A stretch of 28,617 bases of DNA, taken from the NCBI GenBank assembly GCA_900542635.1, contig UQOJ01000023.1, forward strand, positions 1 through 28,617, given 5' to 3'. Shown here piece after piece: positions 6,855 to 14,432 of the stretch. The notes under the pieces were generated by a model that did no database searches, was not told the origin of the DNA, and was given only the letters and a program-made list of their open reading frames with translations. The DNA comes from an uncultured Collinsella sp. Lineage in GTDB: Bacteria; Actinomycetota; Coriobacteriia; Coriobacteriales; Coriobacteriaceae. Numbering within the stretch: position 1 is the stretch's first letter; each line of letters opens with the position of its first letter. Made by a program: the position numbers and the translations under genes.

Positions 6855-8642
6855 CTACATCAGGCGCAGGCTGACGTCCTTGAGCTGGGCGCCGGAAACG
6901 GCACTCGGAGCACCCGACATAAGGTCGGAGCCACTGGCCGTCTTGGGGAACGCCATGACGTCGCGGATGGAGTCGGAACCGGTGAGCAGCATGCACACGC
7001 GGTCCAGACCCAGAGCGAAACCGCCCATCGGGGGCGCACCAAACTTGAGGGCCTCCATGAGGAAGCCAAACTGAGACTCGGCGCGCTCCTCGGTAAAGCC
7101 CAGGAGCTTGAGCATGGACATCTGCATCTCGGCGTTGTGGATACGCATACCGCCGCCGCCGGCCTCAAAGCCGTCCATGACAAAGTCGTAGGTGCACGAA
7201 CCGGCTGCCAGCGGATCGGCCTCGATCTTGGCGATGTCGGTCTCGGTCGGCAGGGTAAAGGGCTGATGCTCGGCAGCATAGGCCTTGCGATCCTCGTCCC
7301 AATGGAACAGCGGGAAGTTGACGACCCACAGGAAGTCGTGACCCTCGCGCTTGATCTCGAGCGCATTGGCCATGTGGGAACGCATGCCGCCCAGGATCTC
7401 GTCGGAGAGCAGGCGCGGGCCGGCGGCGAACATCACAAGGTCGCCGGGCTCGACGTCCATGCGCTCGCGCAGAGCCGCCATCTCCTCGTCCGAGAAGAAC
7501 TTGACGATGGGGCTGTTGATGGAGCCGTCCTCACGGAAGGCGATCCAAGCCAGGCCCTTGGCGCCAAACGTGGAGGCCACGCCGGCAAGCTTATCGATCT
7601 TGGCACGTGCCCAGGCGCCGGCGCCCTTGGCGTTGATGGCCTTGACGACAGAGCCCTCCTCGTTTGCGGCAGTCGCAAAGACCTTGAACTTGGAGTTGGC
7701 AAAGATGTCGGTCAGGTCGACCAGGTGCATGCCATAGCGGGTATCGGGCTTATCGGAGCCATAGGTGTCCATGGCATCCCAGTAGTTCATGCGACGCAGC
7801 GGCGTGGGCATCTCGACACCCATGCGGCCGAAAGCATCGGCAAGAACCTCCTCGAGCGCGCTCATGACATCGTTCTGGTCCACGAAGGACATCTCGATAT
7901 CGACCTGGGTAAACTCGGGCTGACGGTCGGCACGCAGGTCCTCGTCGCGGAAGCACTTGGCAACCTGGTAGTAGCGCTCGACGCCACCGACCATGAGCAG
8001 CTGCTTCAGGAGCTGCGGGGACTGCGGCAGGGCGTAGAAGTTACCCGGCTGAATACGGCTGGGAACGATGAAGTCGCGAGCGCCCTCGGGCGTGGACTTG
8101 AACAGGGAGGGCGTCTCGACCTCCATGAACTCACGGTTGTGCAGCGCCTCGCGAATGGCAAAGGTAAAGTCGGAGCGCAGCTTGAGGTTGGCCATCATCT
8201 CGGGACGACGGAGGTCCAGATAGCGATAGCGCAGGCGGGTGTCCTCGCTCGTCTCGATGCCGTCCTCGATCTGGAACGGCGGGGTGACGGACGTGTTGAG
8301 CACCTCGGCGTGGTCGGTCAGGACCTCGATCTCGCCGGTCGCGAGCTTGGTGTTGGTGGTCTCCTCGCCACGGGCGCGCACGACGCCGTGGATCTTGATG
8401 GGCCACTCGGGACGCATGGTCTCGGCGATCTTAAAGGCATCGCCATCGGAGTGCTCGGGGTCGAAGGTGAGCTGCGTGATGCCCTCGCGGTCGCGAAGGT
8501 CGCAGAAGATAAGGCCGCCGTGGTCGCGGCGACGGCTCACCCAACCGGTGAGGGTGACCTCTTCGCCCACGTTCTCGAAGCGAAGCTCGCCGCAGGTACG
8601 GGTGTGCATGGAATGCTCATCGATGGGACGGGTCTGGCTCAT
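6855..8642 (-). CDS. aspS: Aspartate--tRNA ligase (AspRS)
   Basis: A 595-residue class II aminoacyl-tRNA synthetase that charges tRNA-Asp in the cytoplasm. Order of domains is the bacterial one: N-terminal OB-fold anticodon-binding domain (about 12-120, GWVSRRRDHGGLIFCDLRDR), catalytic core with STPEGARDF, motif 2 FRDEDLRADRQPEFTQVDIE, the bacterial GAD insertion domain (about 300-420), and motif 3 GFALGLDRVCMLL near the end. AAAGGAGG stands seven to ten bases before ATG at 8642 and fixes the start. The gene has its own terminator. Whether it also charges tRNA-Asn cannot be judged without knowing if asnS and gatCAB are present. It is not next to hisS, its common partner, which lies 9 kb away. 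Confidence 0.97.
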   Translation of the reverse strand: MSQTRPIDEHSMHTRTCGELRFENVGEEVTLTGWVSRRRDHGGLIFCDLRDREGITQLTFDPEHSDGDAFKIAETMRPEWPIKIHGVVRARGEETTNTKLATGEIEVLTDHAEVLNTSVTPPFQIEDGIETSEDTRLRYRYLDLRRPEMMANLKLRSDFTFAIREALHNREFMEVETPSLFKSTPEGARDFIVPSRIQPGNFYALPQSPQLLKQLLMVGGVERYYQVAKCFRDEDLRADRQPEFTQVDIEMSFVDQNDVMSALEEVLADAFGRMGVEMPTPLRRMNYWDAMDTYGSDKPDTRYGMHLVDLTDIFANSKFKVFATAANEEGSVVKAINAKGAGAWARAKIDKLAGVASTFGAKGLAWIAFREDGSINSPIVKFFSDEEMAALRERMDVEPGDLVMFAAGPRLLSDEILGGMRSHMANALEIKREGHDFLWVVNFPLFHWDEDRKAYAAEHQPFTLPTETDIAKIEADPLAAGSCTYDFVMDGFEAGGGGMRIHNAEMQMSMLKLLGFTEERAESQFGFLMEALKFGAPPMGGFALGLDRVCMLLTGSDSIRDVMAFPKTASGSDLMSGAPSAVSGAQLKDVSLRLM

Positions 8643-8663
8643 ACCAGTGATCCTCCTTTATGG

Positions 8664-8705
8664 ATCTGTGCCGCCCCGTGTCGTTCCGGGCGGCGTCGTA
8701 CAGAT
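8664..8705 (-). promoter_or_regulatory. Hairpin in the aspS leader
   Basis: GCCGCCC (8670-8676) pairs with GGGCGGC (8688-8694), and the outer ATCTGT (8664-8669) pairs with ACAGAT (8700-8705) across a five-base bulge. It ends a few bases before the aspS ribosome binding site on the - strand, so it could affect translation. No T-box motif is recognisable. Confidence 0.4.
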
Positions 8706-8898
8706 TTGCCCAGCCTGCGTAAACCGCGCAGCCGGACATGGCGTTCTATCTTATCGCACCCGCGTCGATGTACCACGAAAAAGTAGCTCTTGCCCAAAGA
8801 CTTGACGGAGACGAAACAATTGACGCACCGCGGCACCCGCCCGCGCTATTCACGTGCGACAATATGCCCCAATAAAACAGCACTTGGAAAGGCCCGTC

Positions 8899-9534
8899 AT
8901 GACTGCACGCCTCATTGTTATGGATATCGACTCCACGCTCATCAACCAGGAGGTCATCGACCTGTTGGGCGAGGAGGCCGGCGTGGGCGAGCAAGTTGCG
9001 CAAATCACCGAGCGCGCTATGCGCGGCGAGCTGGACTTTAAGCAGGCGCTCGAGGAGCGCGTGGGGCTGCTTGCCGGCTTGGACGAGAGTGTGTTCGAGC
9101 GCACCTTTGAGCGCGTGACGTTTACCCCCGGCGCGCTGGAGCTTGTGCGCTCGGCGCACAGCAAAGGCTGGAAGGTCGGCGTGGTAAGCGGCGGCTTTCA
9201 CGAGGTCGCTGACAAGATCGTGGCCGCCGCGGGCATCGATTTTTGCCTGGCCAACCGTCTGGAAGTCGTGGACGGCAAGCTCACCGGCAAGCTGGCGGCA
9301 GACATTGTGACCAAGGAGTCCAAGCTCATCCAGCTGCTGGATTGGGCGGTTGAGTGCGGTGTCGACATGGCCCACACCGTCGCGATCGGTGACGGCGCCA
9401 ACGACATCCCCATGATTCAGGCCGCGGGCACGGGCATCGCGTTTTGCGCCAAGCCCAAGACGCGCGAAGCCGCCCCGTTTGCCATCGATGAGCGCAACCT
9501 GATGCTCGCCATGGACATCATCCTGCGCGACTAG
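8899..9534 (+). CDS. serB: Phosphoserine phosphatase SerB (HAD family)
   Basis: A 211-residue HAD-superfamily phosphatase, predicted to release phosphate from O-phospho-L-serine in the last step of serine synthesis. Motif I is MDIDSTL with D9 as nucleophile and D11 as acid/base; the DST version is typical of SerB. Motif II is VVSGGFHEV, a lysine is in KESK, and motif III is GDGANDIPM. A short alpha-helical cap (about 20-75) separates motifs I and II. An in-frame ATG lies 45 bases upstream, but ATG at 8899 is preferred because GGAAAGG precedes it and the protein then starts like other SerB proteins. No ACT domain is present. It is divergent from aspS and followed by the lar genes on the same strand. 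Confidence 0.92.
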   Translation: MTARLIVMDIDSTLINQEVIDLLGEEAGVGEQVAQITERAMRGELDFKQALEERVGLLAGLDESVFERTFERVTFTPGALELVRSAHSKGWKVGVVSGGFHEVADKIVAAAGIDFCLANRLEVVDGKLTGKLAADIVTKESKLIQLLDWAVECGVDMAHTVAIGDGANDIPMIQAAGTGIAFCAKPKTREAAPFAIDERNLMLAMDIILRD

Positions 9535-9570
9535 TCGATCCTTCTAACAAGAGAATCAGTCTGTCCTATA

Positions 9571-9604
9571 GTTTCCGAACAATTTTGTCTTAGTGTTCGG
9601 AAAC
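9571..9604. promoter_or_regulatory. 11-bp inverted repeat upstream of larB, possible operator
   Basis: GTTTCCGAACA (9571-9581) is repeated perfectly inverted at 9594-9604, 12 bases apart. It stands directly upstream of a possible extended -10 box (TGC TAGACT, 9617-9625). No T-tract follows it, so a protein-binding site is likelier than a terminator of serB. Confidence 0.5.
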
Positions 9605-9648
9605 ATACCCTTTGAGTGCTAGACTTTGCGCCGTCGAAGGGAACATAT

Positions 9649-10431
9649 ATGGATAAGCGAGATCTTGAGCAATTGCTGAGCGATGTTGCCGACGGAGTAG
9701 TCACCCCGGCAGTCGCCCTCACGCGCCTCCAGACGGCGCCAACCGCCGATCTGGGTTTTGCGCAGCTCGATCTTTCGCGCGGGGTGCGCCAGGGAGCCGG
9801 CGAGGTTGTCTACGGCGCCGGTAAAACCGCCGAGCAGATTGCCGCCATTATCAAAGCATTACTCAATGCCGGCCAGGTGCGCATCCTGGTCACGCGCCTG
9901 GACGCCGAAAAGGCAGCCCGCGCCTCGAAGCTCCTCGGCAACGGCATCGACCTGGGATATGTCCCAGACGCACAGCTCGCCCTCGTGGGCGGCAAGCCCT
10001 CCCCTACCGGCAACGGACGCATCGTTGTCGCCTGCGCCGGTACGAGCGACCTGCCCGTCGCCGAGGAAGCCGCGTTGACGGCCGAATTCTATGGCAACGA
10101 GGTCGACCGCCTCTACGACGTAGGTGTCGCAGGCCTGCACCGCCTGCTCGCGCATGCCGAGGAACTTGCCCAGGCGCAGGTGGTCATCGCCATCGCCGGC
10201 ATGGAGGGCGCCCTGGCGAGCGTTATCGGCGGTCTGGTGAGCTGTCCGGTCATCGCCGTTCCCACCAGCGTGGGCTACGGCGCAAATTTTGGAGGCGTAG
10301 CCGCGCTGCTCGCCATGCTCAACTCCTGCGCCAGCGGCGTATCGGTCGTCAATATCGATAACGGCTTTGGTGCCGCCTACCAGGCAAGTCTTATCAATCA
10401 TCTGAGCGCCGGCACATCCTGCGCCCGTTAA
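9649..10431 (+). CDS. larB: LarB, nickel-pincer cofactor synthesis (pyridinium-3,5-biscarboxylic acid mononucleotide synthase)
   Basis: A 260-residue protein with a small N-terminal helical region and a C-terminal PurE/AIR-carboxylase-like domain. In the known pathway LarB carboxylates nicotinic acid adenine dinucleotide and cleaves it, the first step of the nickel-pincer nucleotide needed by lactate racemase. Family signs are DLSRGVRQGAGEVVYGAGKT, RIVVACAGTSDLPVAEEAA, and SCPVIAVPTSVGYGANFGG followed by LNSCASGVSVVNIDNGFGAA, with the conserved cysteines. ATG at 9649 is chosen over an upstream in-frame codon because AAGGGAAC lies at the right distance. larC follows after ten bases with AAGGAG in the gap, so the two are in one operon. 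Confidence 0.93.
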   Translation: MDKRDLEQLLSDVADGVVTPAVALTRLQTAPTADLGFAQLDLSRGVRQGAGEVVYGAGKTAEQIAAIIKALLNAGQVRILVTRLDAEKAARASKLLGNGIDLGYVPDAQLALVGGKPSPTGNGRIVVACAGTSDLPVAEEAALTAEFYGNEVDRLYDVGVAGLHRLLAHAEELAQAQVVIAIAGMEGALASVIGGLVSCPVIAVPTSVGYGANFGGVAALLAMLNSCASGVSVVNIDNGFGAAYQASLINHLSAGTSCAR

Positions 10432-10441
10432 GGAGCATTCC

Positions 10442-11353
10442 ATGTCCAACCATCAGCACACGCTTATCATCGACGGCACTTCGGGCATCAGCGGCGATAT
10501 GACCGTCGCGGCCCTGCTCGACCTGGGCGCCAGCGAGGAGCACCTGCGCGAACAGCTCGCCACGCTGCCGGTCGACGGCTTTTCGATCGCTGTAACGCGC
10601 GTAAACAAGCATGGCATCGACGCCTGCGACTTTGACGTTCAGTTGGCAGAGGGGCTCGAGAACCACGACCACGACATGGCCTGGCTCTACGGCAACGAAG
10701 CAGCTGCCGAGCACACGCACGAGCACGAGCACCACCATCATGATCATGGCGAGCACGAGCACTGCCGCGAGCATGACCATGAGGGCCACGCCCATGGCCA
10801 CGAGGGTCATCATCACGCCCACCACCATCACCACCGCTCTTTGGCAGACGTCACCGCCATCATCGACGGCTCACAGCTAAGCGATGGCGCCAAGCGTCGT
10901 GCCCTCGCCATTTTTTCCGTACTCGCTGCTGCCGAGGCCAAGGCTCACGGCAAAACGCCCGACACCGTCCTGTTTCACGAGGTGGGCGCCGTCGACTCCA
11001 TCGTCGACGTCTGCTCTGTCGCCATCTGCCTCGACGACCTGGGTATTGAGGACATCGTGGTCGAGTCGCTCTCTGAGGGCCACGGAACCATTCGCTGCGC
11101 CCACGGCCTTATGCCCATCCCGGTGCCCGCCGTCGTTAACCTGTGCCAGGCGGGCAATATCGCCCTCACGCCTGCACCGGTCGCCGGCGAACTCGTGACG
11201 CCCACGGGCGCCGCCATCGTCACCGCGCTGCGCACGTCCGAGCACCTGCCCTCACGCTACCGCATCGAAGCCGTCGGCTACGGCGCCGGCAAGCGCCCCT
11301 ACGAGGGTTGCTCCGGCACGCTCCGCTGTCTGCTCGTTCACGCGGACGCATAG
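10442..11353 (+). CDS. larC: LarC N-terminal part only (LarC1-like nickel insertion protein)
   Basis: LarC inserts nickel into the pincer nucleotide in a CTP-dependent reaction. The 303 residues begin with the family signature IIDGTSGISGDMTVAALLDLG and contain a histidine-rich segment (residues about 90-132, some 23 histidines) that probably binds nickel. Further family motifs are LFHEVGAVDSIVD, GHGTIRCAHGLMPIPVPAV and TPTGAAIVTAL. The protein stops just after GYGAGKRPYEGCSGTLRCLL, the junction where full-length LarC (about 400 residues or more) goes on into the C-terminal LarC2 domain. In L. plantarum LarC1 and LarC2 are joined by a programmed frameshift; here the next bases encode a TetR protein in another frame and no LarC2-like frame follows. 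AAGGAG precedes ATG at 10442. Confidence 0.85.
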   Translation: MSNHQHTLIIDGTSGISGDMTVAALLDLGASEEHLREQLATLPVDGFSIAVTRVNKHGIDACDFDVQLAEGLENHDHDMAWLYGNEAAAEHTHEHEHHHHDHGEHEHCREHDHEGHAHGHEGHHHAHHHHHRSLADVTAIIDGSQLSDGAKRRALAIFSVLAAAEAKAHGKTPDTVLFHEVGAVDSIVDVCSVAICLDDLGIEDIVVESLSEGHGTIRCAHGLMPIPVPAVVNLCQAGNIALTPAPVAGELVTPTGAAIVTALRTSEHLPSRYRIEAVGYGAGKRPYEGCSGTLRCLLVHADA

Positions 11354-11355
11354 CC

Positions 11356-11895
11356 ATGGATGCCCGCAAGGAAAAAAGCCGCGCCGCCATCGTCGCAGCA
11401 TTCTCCGAGCTCCTGCGCGAGGAAGACTACAGCAAGATCACCGTCGGCGACATCATTGCTCGCGCCCACGTAGGTCGCGCGACGTTCTACGGCCTCTTCA
11501 AGAGCAAAGATGACCTGCTCGCCAAGCTCGTGAGCGACATCTGCACCCACGCTCTCGACGACGATGGCACACCACTCGACGACCCACTCGTACAGGTCGA
11601 GCATATCCTCAACAACCTCTGGGAGCGCCGCCAGGGCGTCCGAGCCCTCGTAGCCGGCGCCGGCTCACGCATCTTCGCCGACAGCCTCCGCAAGACCATC
11701 ATGGCCCGAGCAGCCGAAACCGTCCCTACCGACCCAAACGGCCCCGCCGCCACCATGGACCGAAGCTTCCTACTACACCACATAGCCTCAAGCTTCGTAG
11801 GAATGGTCCAATGGTGGGCCTGGCACAACTTCCAAGCCCCAAAAGAGGACGTAGCCAAAGACTACCTATCAGCCATAAAGCCCCTCTTCAACTAA
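11356..11895 (+). CDS. TetR/AcrR-family transcriptional regulator
   Basis: A 179-residue one-domain-plus-ligand-pocket regulator. Residues about 6-52 are the TetR helix-turn-helix (KITVGDIIARAHVGRATFYGLFKSKDDLL); the rest is helical with no recognisable ligand pocket. Its ATG is two bases past the larC stop codon with only a weak ribosome binding site, so it is probably translated by coupling to larC and belongs to the larBC operon. Regulation of lar genes by lactate is the obvious guess; L. plantarum uses a Crp/Fnr-type LarR instead. The last third (11750-11890) uses CTA and ATA codons that neighbouring genes avoid. The stop is followed by GTAAGTAAG, so all three frames are closed within ten bases. 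Confidence 0.88.
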   Translation: MDARKEKSRAAIVAAFSELLREEDYSKITVGDIIARAHVGRATFYGLFKSKDDLLAKLVSDICTHALDDDGTPLDDPLVQVEHILNNLWERRQGVRALVAGAGSRIFADSLRKTIMARAAETVPTDPNGPAATMDRSFLLHHIASSFVGMVQWWAWHNFQAPKEDVAKDYLSAIKPLFN

Positions 11896-12050
11896 GTAAG
11901 TAAGCCTCTCATCCCAAGGCACCGCCCCACCCCAGGCCGCCACGCATCCCAAAGTGTCACTCGCACCTGAAAGCGCCCAACAACAAAGTGCCCACCACAT
12001 CCAAATTCAGATATATATGTTGGTTGCTTGTTCGAACGCAACTGGATTCC
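11896..12050. other. Intergenic segment after the TetR gene
   Basis: No gene is seen. The segment is C-rich and AC-rich at first and turns AT-rich near 12005-12020 (ATATATATG). At 12024-12043 there is a small inverted repeat (GTTGC...GCAAC around GTTCGAAC) just before the 127-base palindromic element. Confidence 0.5.
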
Positions 12051-12054
12051 CGCA

Positions 12055-12181
12055 GGGTCCGGCATAGGTTAACTTTCCGCCGCACTCCGCAGGACGCAAG
12101 AAGCTCCCACCGCACGAAGTGCGCAGCGGGAGCTTCTTGCATGTCCGAGGACGCGGCGGAAAGTTAACCTATGCCGGACCC
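12055..12181 (-). repeat. 127-base covarying palindromic element, copy 1
   Basis: Two 29-base perfectly complementary arms (12055-12083 and 12153-12181) enclose a 69-base core (12084-12152). The core holds an inner stem (12096-12108 with 12128-12140) and a terminal CGCAC-GAA-GTGCG hairpin. The core is the same as in copy 2 (14602-14728) except for five paired positions. It lies 24 bases past the stop codon of the larD-like gene and between convergent operons. No T-tract follows on either strand, so it is not a standard intrinsic terminator. Assigned to the - strand because its one inner mismatch (A-C at 12109/12127) becomes G-U in - strand RNA. Confidence 0.85.
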
Positions 12182-12205
12182 GGGCGTTATATCAATTGTT
12201 TTGGA

Positions 12206-12937
12206 CTAGAACATGCCCAAGAAACCGTGCACAAACAGCGCGGCCAGAGCGGCACCGATAAACGGAGCGATGCCAGGAACAAGCAGGCCGTACTTCCAGT
12301 TGTTGTCAGCCTTGTTCTTGATCGGCAGCACCTGATAGGCCATGCGAGGACCAAGGTCACGAGCCTGGTTCATGGCGAAGCCGGTGATGCCGCCCATGCC
12401 CATGCCAACGGCCCAAACGATCAGACCGACGCAGATAGCAAGCATCAGAACGTTCTCGCCGGCGCGGCTAGCGGCAGCAAGGATGGCGCTGATGAACACA
12501 AAGGTGCAGATAGCCTCGCAGAAGAAGTTACGGGTATAGTTCGTGCCCTCGGTGGTGGGGTTGGTCGAGAAGATGTTGCGCTGGGCAATGGGGTCGACGA
12601 CGCCCTCGGAAGCCTTGAACTCATCGGCATACATCAACCAAGCGATTACGGCGCCCACAAAGCCGCCGAGCATATCGGCAATCATGAAGGGGATGCAGCT
12701 GCTCCACGGCACCAGGCCTACGATGCACTGGGCAAGCACCATAGCCGGGTTCATGCACACGGCGCCGCCAAAGACAAACAGGCAGACCGAAATGCCAAAA
12801 GACCAAGTGGTGATGGCAAACATGTGGCCGGAGCCCTGATACTTGGTGCCCTTGAGCACGGTATCGCAGTGCACGCCCACGCCAAAGATGATCATGAGGG
12901 CCGTTGCGCCGAATTCGCAGAGGAGTTTGGTAAGCAT
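12206..12937 (-). CDS. larD: LarD-like aquaglyceroporin (MIP family), probable lactate channel
   Basis: A 243-residue channel of the major intrinsic protein family with six membrane segments and two half-helix loops. The first signature is intact (CMNPAMVLAQ). The second reads GFAMNQARDLGPRM, so the usual NPA is NQA while the following Arg-Asp of glycerol facilitators is kept. The long loop between the third and fourth segments (residues about 100-135, with NPTTEGTNYTRNFF) is glycerol-facilitator-like. It follows larA after 49 bases on the same strand, as does the lactate channel LarD in L. plantarum lar operons, so lactate passage is inferred; glycerol uptake cannot be excluded. ATAAGG precedes ATG at 12937. 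Confidence 0.82.
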   Translation of the reverse strand: MLTKLLCEFGATALMIIFGVGVHCDTVLKGTKYQGSGHMFAITTWSFGISVCLFVFGGAVCMNPAMVLAQCIVGLVPWSSCIPFMIADMLGGFVGAVIAWLMYADEFKASEGVVDPIAQRNIFSTNPTTEGTNYTRNFFCEAICTFVFISAILAAASRAGENVLMLAICVGLIVWAVGMGMGGITGFAMNQARDLGPRMAYQVLPIKNKADNNWKYGLLVPGIAPFIGAALAALFVHGFLGMF

Positions 12938-12986
12938 AAAACCTTATCTTTCTTGTCGGTTATAAACGATTCGTTTAGGCCGCGCA

Positions 12987-14264
12987 CTAGTGCTGTGCGA
13001 CGACAACGCCCAGGCCATCGGGAATGACGGCCACCTTGGCATCGGCACCCTTCATCTCAAAGGCGAGCTTGAGCGCCTCCTCGAGGGTGTTGACCGGCGT
13101 CATGTGCATATCCTTAATCATCTGGTGATCGCACAGGTCGGTGACCATGATCACAGGGTGATGCGCCAGGATGCGGGCGAAAATCTGGCTCGTCCACTGG
13201 TCGGGCAGGGTCTCGTCCTTAGGACGGTCGATGCAGGCGCGCTCAAACTCTGCCGGATCGTTGTCGGCGATGTTGTGATAAAAGCCCTCGCCACCGTGAC
13301 CGTCGGCACAACCGGCGACATCGATGATCACGCCGCCCTCGGGAAGCGTGGCCTCGGCAGAGCACATGCCCTTCACAGCTTGGTAGATGTTCTGATCGAG
13401 CGGGTAGCCGCCGTTTGTGGTGATGGCGATCTCGCACTCGACGGGCTCAACGCCGGCAAGGCTCTTCACGAACTCGCAGCCAGCCTCGTGTGCCTTGTGG
13501 ATGTCACCGGCGAAGGAGCCGATGACCTCATGCTTGCCGTTGAGCACCACGTTCAGCACAAAGGCAAGGTGAGCCATCTCGGCAGCGGCAAACATGTCCT
13601 CGCTCACGTGGTTGTGGCACAGGTTGCCGGCGCGCGAATGAGAATCGTTCACAAACTGGCCGTTGTGGTTGTACATGATGGTCTTGTAGCTGGCGATGCC
13701 GGGCAGGACGGACTTGCGGCTGCCGGAGAAACCAGCAAAGAAGTGCGGCTCAATAAAGCCCTCGGCAAGCAGCAGATCGCAATCGACGGCAATCTTATTG
13801 ATGATGCACTCGCCACCAGAAGGCAGGGTGCCGATCTTTTCCATCATGCTGTCGTCAGTCGCGACGTGCATAACGATTTCCTCGTTGGCAACGATCTCCT
13901 CGCCATACTTGTTGACGAGCTCCTCGTGCGTCGACGGACGATGCATACCCGTAGCAACCAGAATACGCACACGAGCCTCGGGCGCAGCGGAATGGATGTG
14001 ATGCAGCAGAATAGGCATCGTCACACGCGAGGGAACGGGACGCGTATGGTCGGAGCTAATGATGACGATATCCTTCTTGCCAGCGCAAAGCTCCTCGAGT
14101 AAAGGCGAGCCATAAGGGTTGGCAAGCGACTCCTCTACCAACTCTTCCTGTGATTTCGTGGTCTTAAACTCGTTTTGATGACCCTCCATCACACCCGCGA
14201 AGTTCTTATCCTCGAGCTCCAGATGCAACGTCTTGTGGTCAAACGGCAGTTCACATTCAAACAA
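12987..14264 (-). CDS. larA: Lactate racemase LarA (nickel-dependent)
   Basis: A 425-residue enzyme that interconverts D- and L-lactate with a nickel-pincer nucleotide. Starting from TTG at 14264 the protein begins MFECELPFDHKT and the key residues fall at H108 (ATGMHRPSTHEEL), H174 (FIEPHFFAGF), K184 (SGSRKSVLPG) and H200 (MYNHNGQF), the same numbers as in L. plantarum LarA, where K184 carries the cofactor, H200 binds nickel and H108/H174 are the catalytic bases. IVIISSDHTRPVPS and NGGYPLDQNIYQAVKGM are further signatures. No ATG gives a sensible N-terminus, and GAGGG lies nine bases before the TTG, so a TTG start is favoured. It leads an operon with the larD-like channel and converges on larB-larC. 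Confidence 0.93.
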   Translation of the reverse strand: MFECELPFDHKTLHLELEDKNFAGVMEGHQNEFKTTKSQEELVEESLANPYGSPLLEELCAGKKDIVIISSDHTRPVPSRVTMPILLHHIHSAAPEARVRILVATGMHRPSTHEELVNKYGEEIVANEEIVMHVATDDSMMEKIGTLPSGGECIINKIAVDCDLLLAEGFIEPHFFAGFSGSRKSVLPGIASYKTIMYNHNGQFVNDSHSRAGNLCHNHVSEDMFAAAEMAHLAFVLNVVLNGKHEVIGSFAGDIHKAHEAGCEFVKSLAGVEPVECEIAITTNGGYPLDQNIYQAVKGMCSAEATLPEGGVIIDVAGCADGHGGEGFYHNIADNDPAEFERACIDRPKDETLPDQWTSQIFARILAHHPVIMVTDLCDHQMIKDMHMTPVNTLEEALKLAFEMKGADAKVAVIPDGLGVVVAQH

Positions 14265-14392
14265 TGACGAGCGCCCTCTTCCTTTCAACTGACACACTAG
14301 ATAAACCGTTGGAAGGATACGCCGCTCACCGAAAAACTCCACCGTCCACCGACTCATTAACACAACGTTCATATTTGACCCACAACAGAACA

Positions 14393-14418
14393 GCCGCGAT
14401 CCCAAACGGGACCGCGGC
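14393..14418 (-). repeat. Hairpin between ppc and larA
   Basis: GCCGCGATCCC (14393-14403) pairs with GGGACCGCGGC (14408-14418) around AAAC; the single A-C mismatch becomes G-U in - strand RNA. On the - strand TGTTCTGTTG follows, a weak T-rich tract. It may end read-through from ppc before the larA promoter. Confidence 0.5.
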
Positions 14419-14432
14419 CGCTACAGTCGTAA

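Noticed and set aside
8804..8850. Promoter of serB from TTGACG boxes
   Set aside because: TTGACG occurs twice (8803 and 8820), but no acceptable -10 box follows at 16-18 bases; too weak to list.
11340..11420. Programmed frameshift joining LarC1 to a LarC2 domain, as in L. plantarum
   Set aside because: The frames after the larC stop were inspected; the one with an open frame encodes a TetR helix-turn-helix protein, and no LarC2-like sequence is visible.
12024..12043. GTTCGAAC stretch resembling a tRNA T-arm
   Set aside because: No anticodon arm, acceptor stem or D-arm can be built around it; it is only a small inverted repeat.
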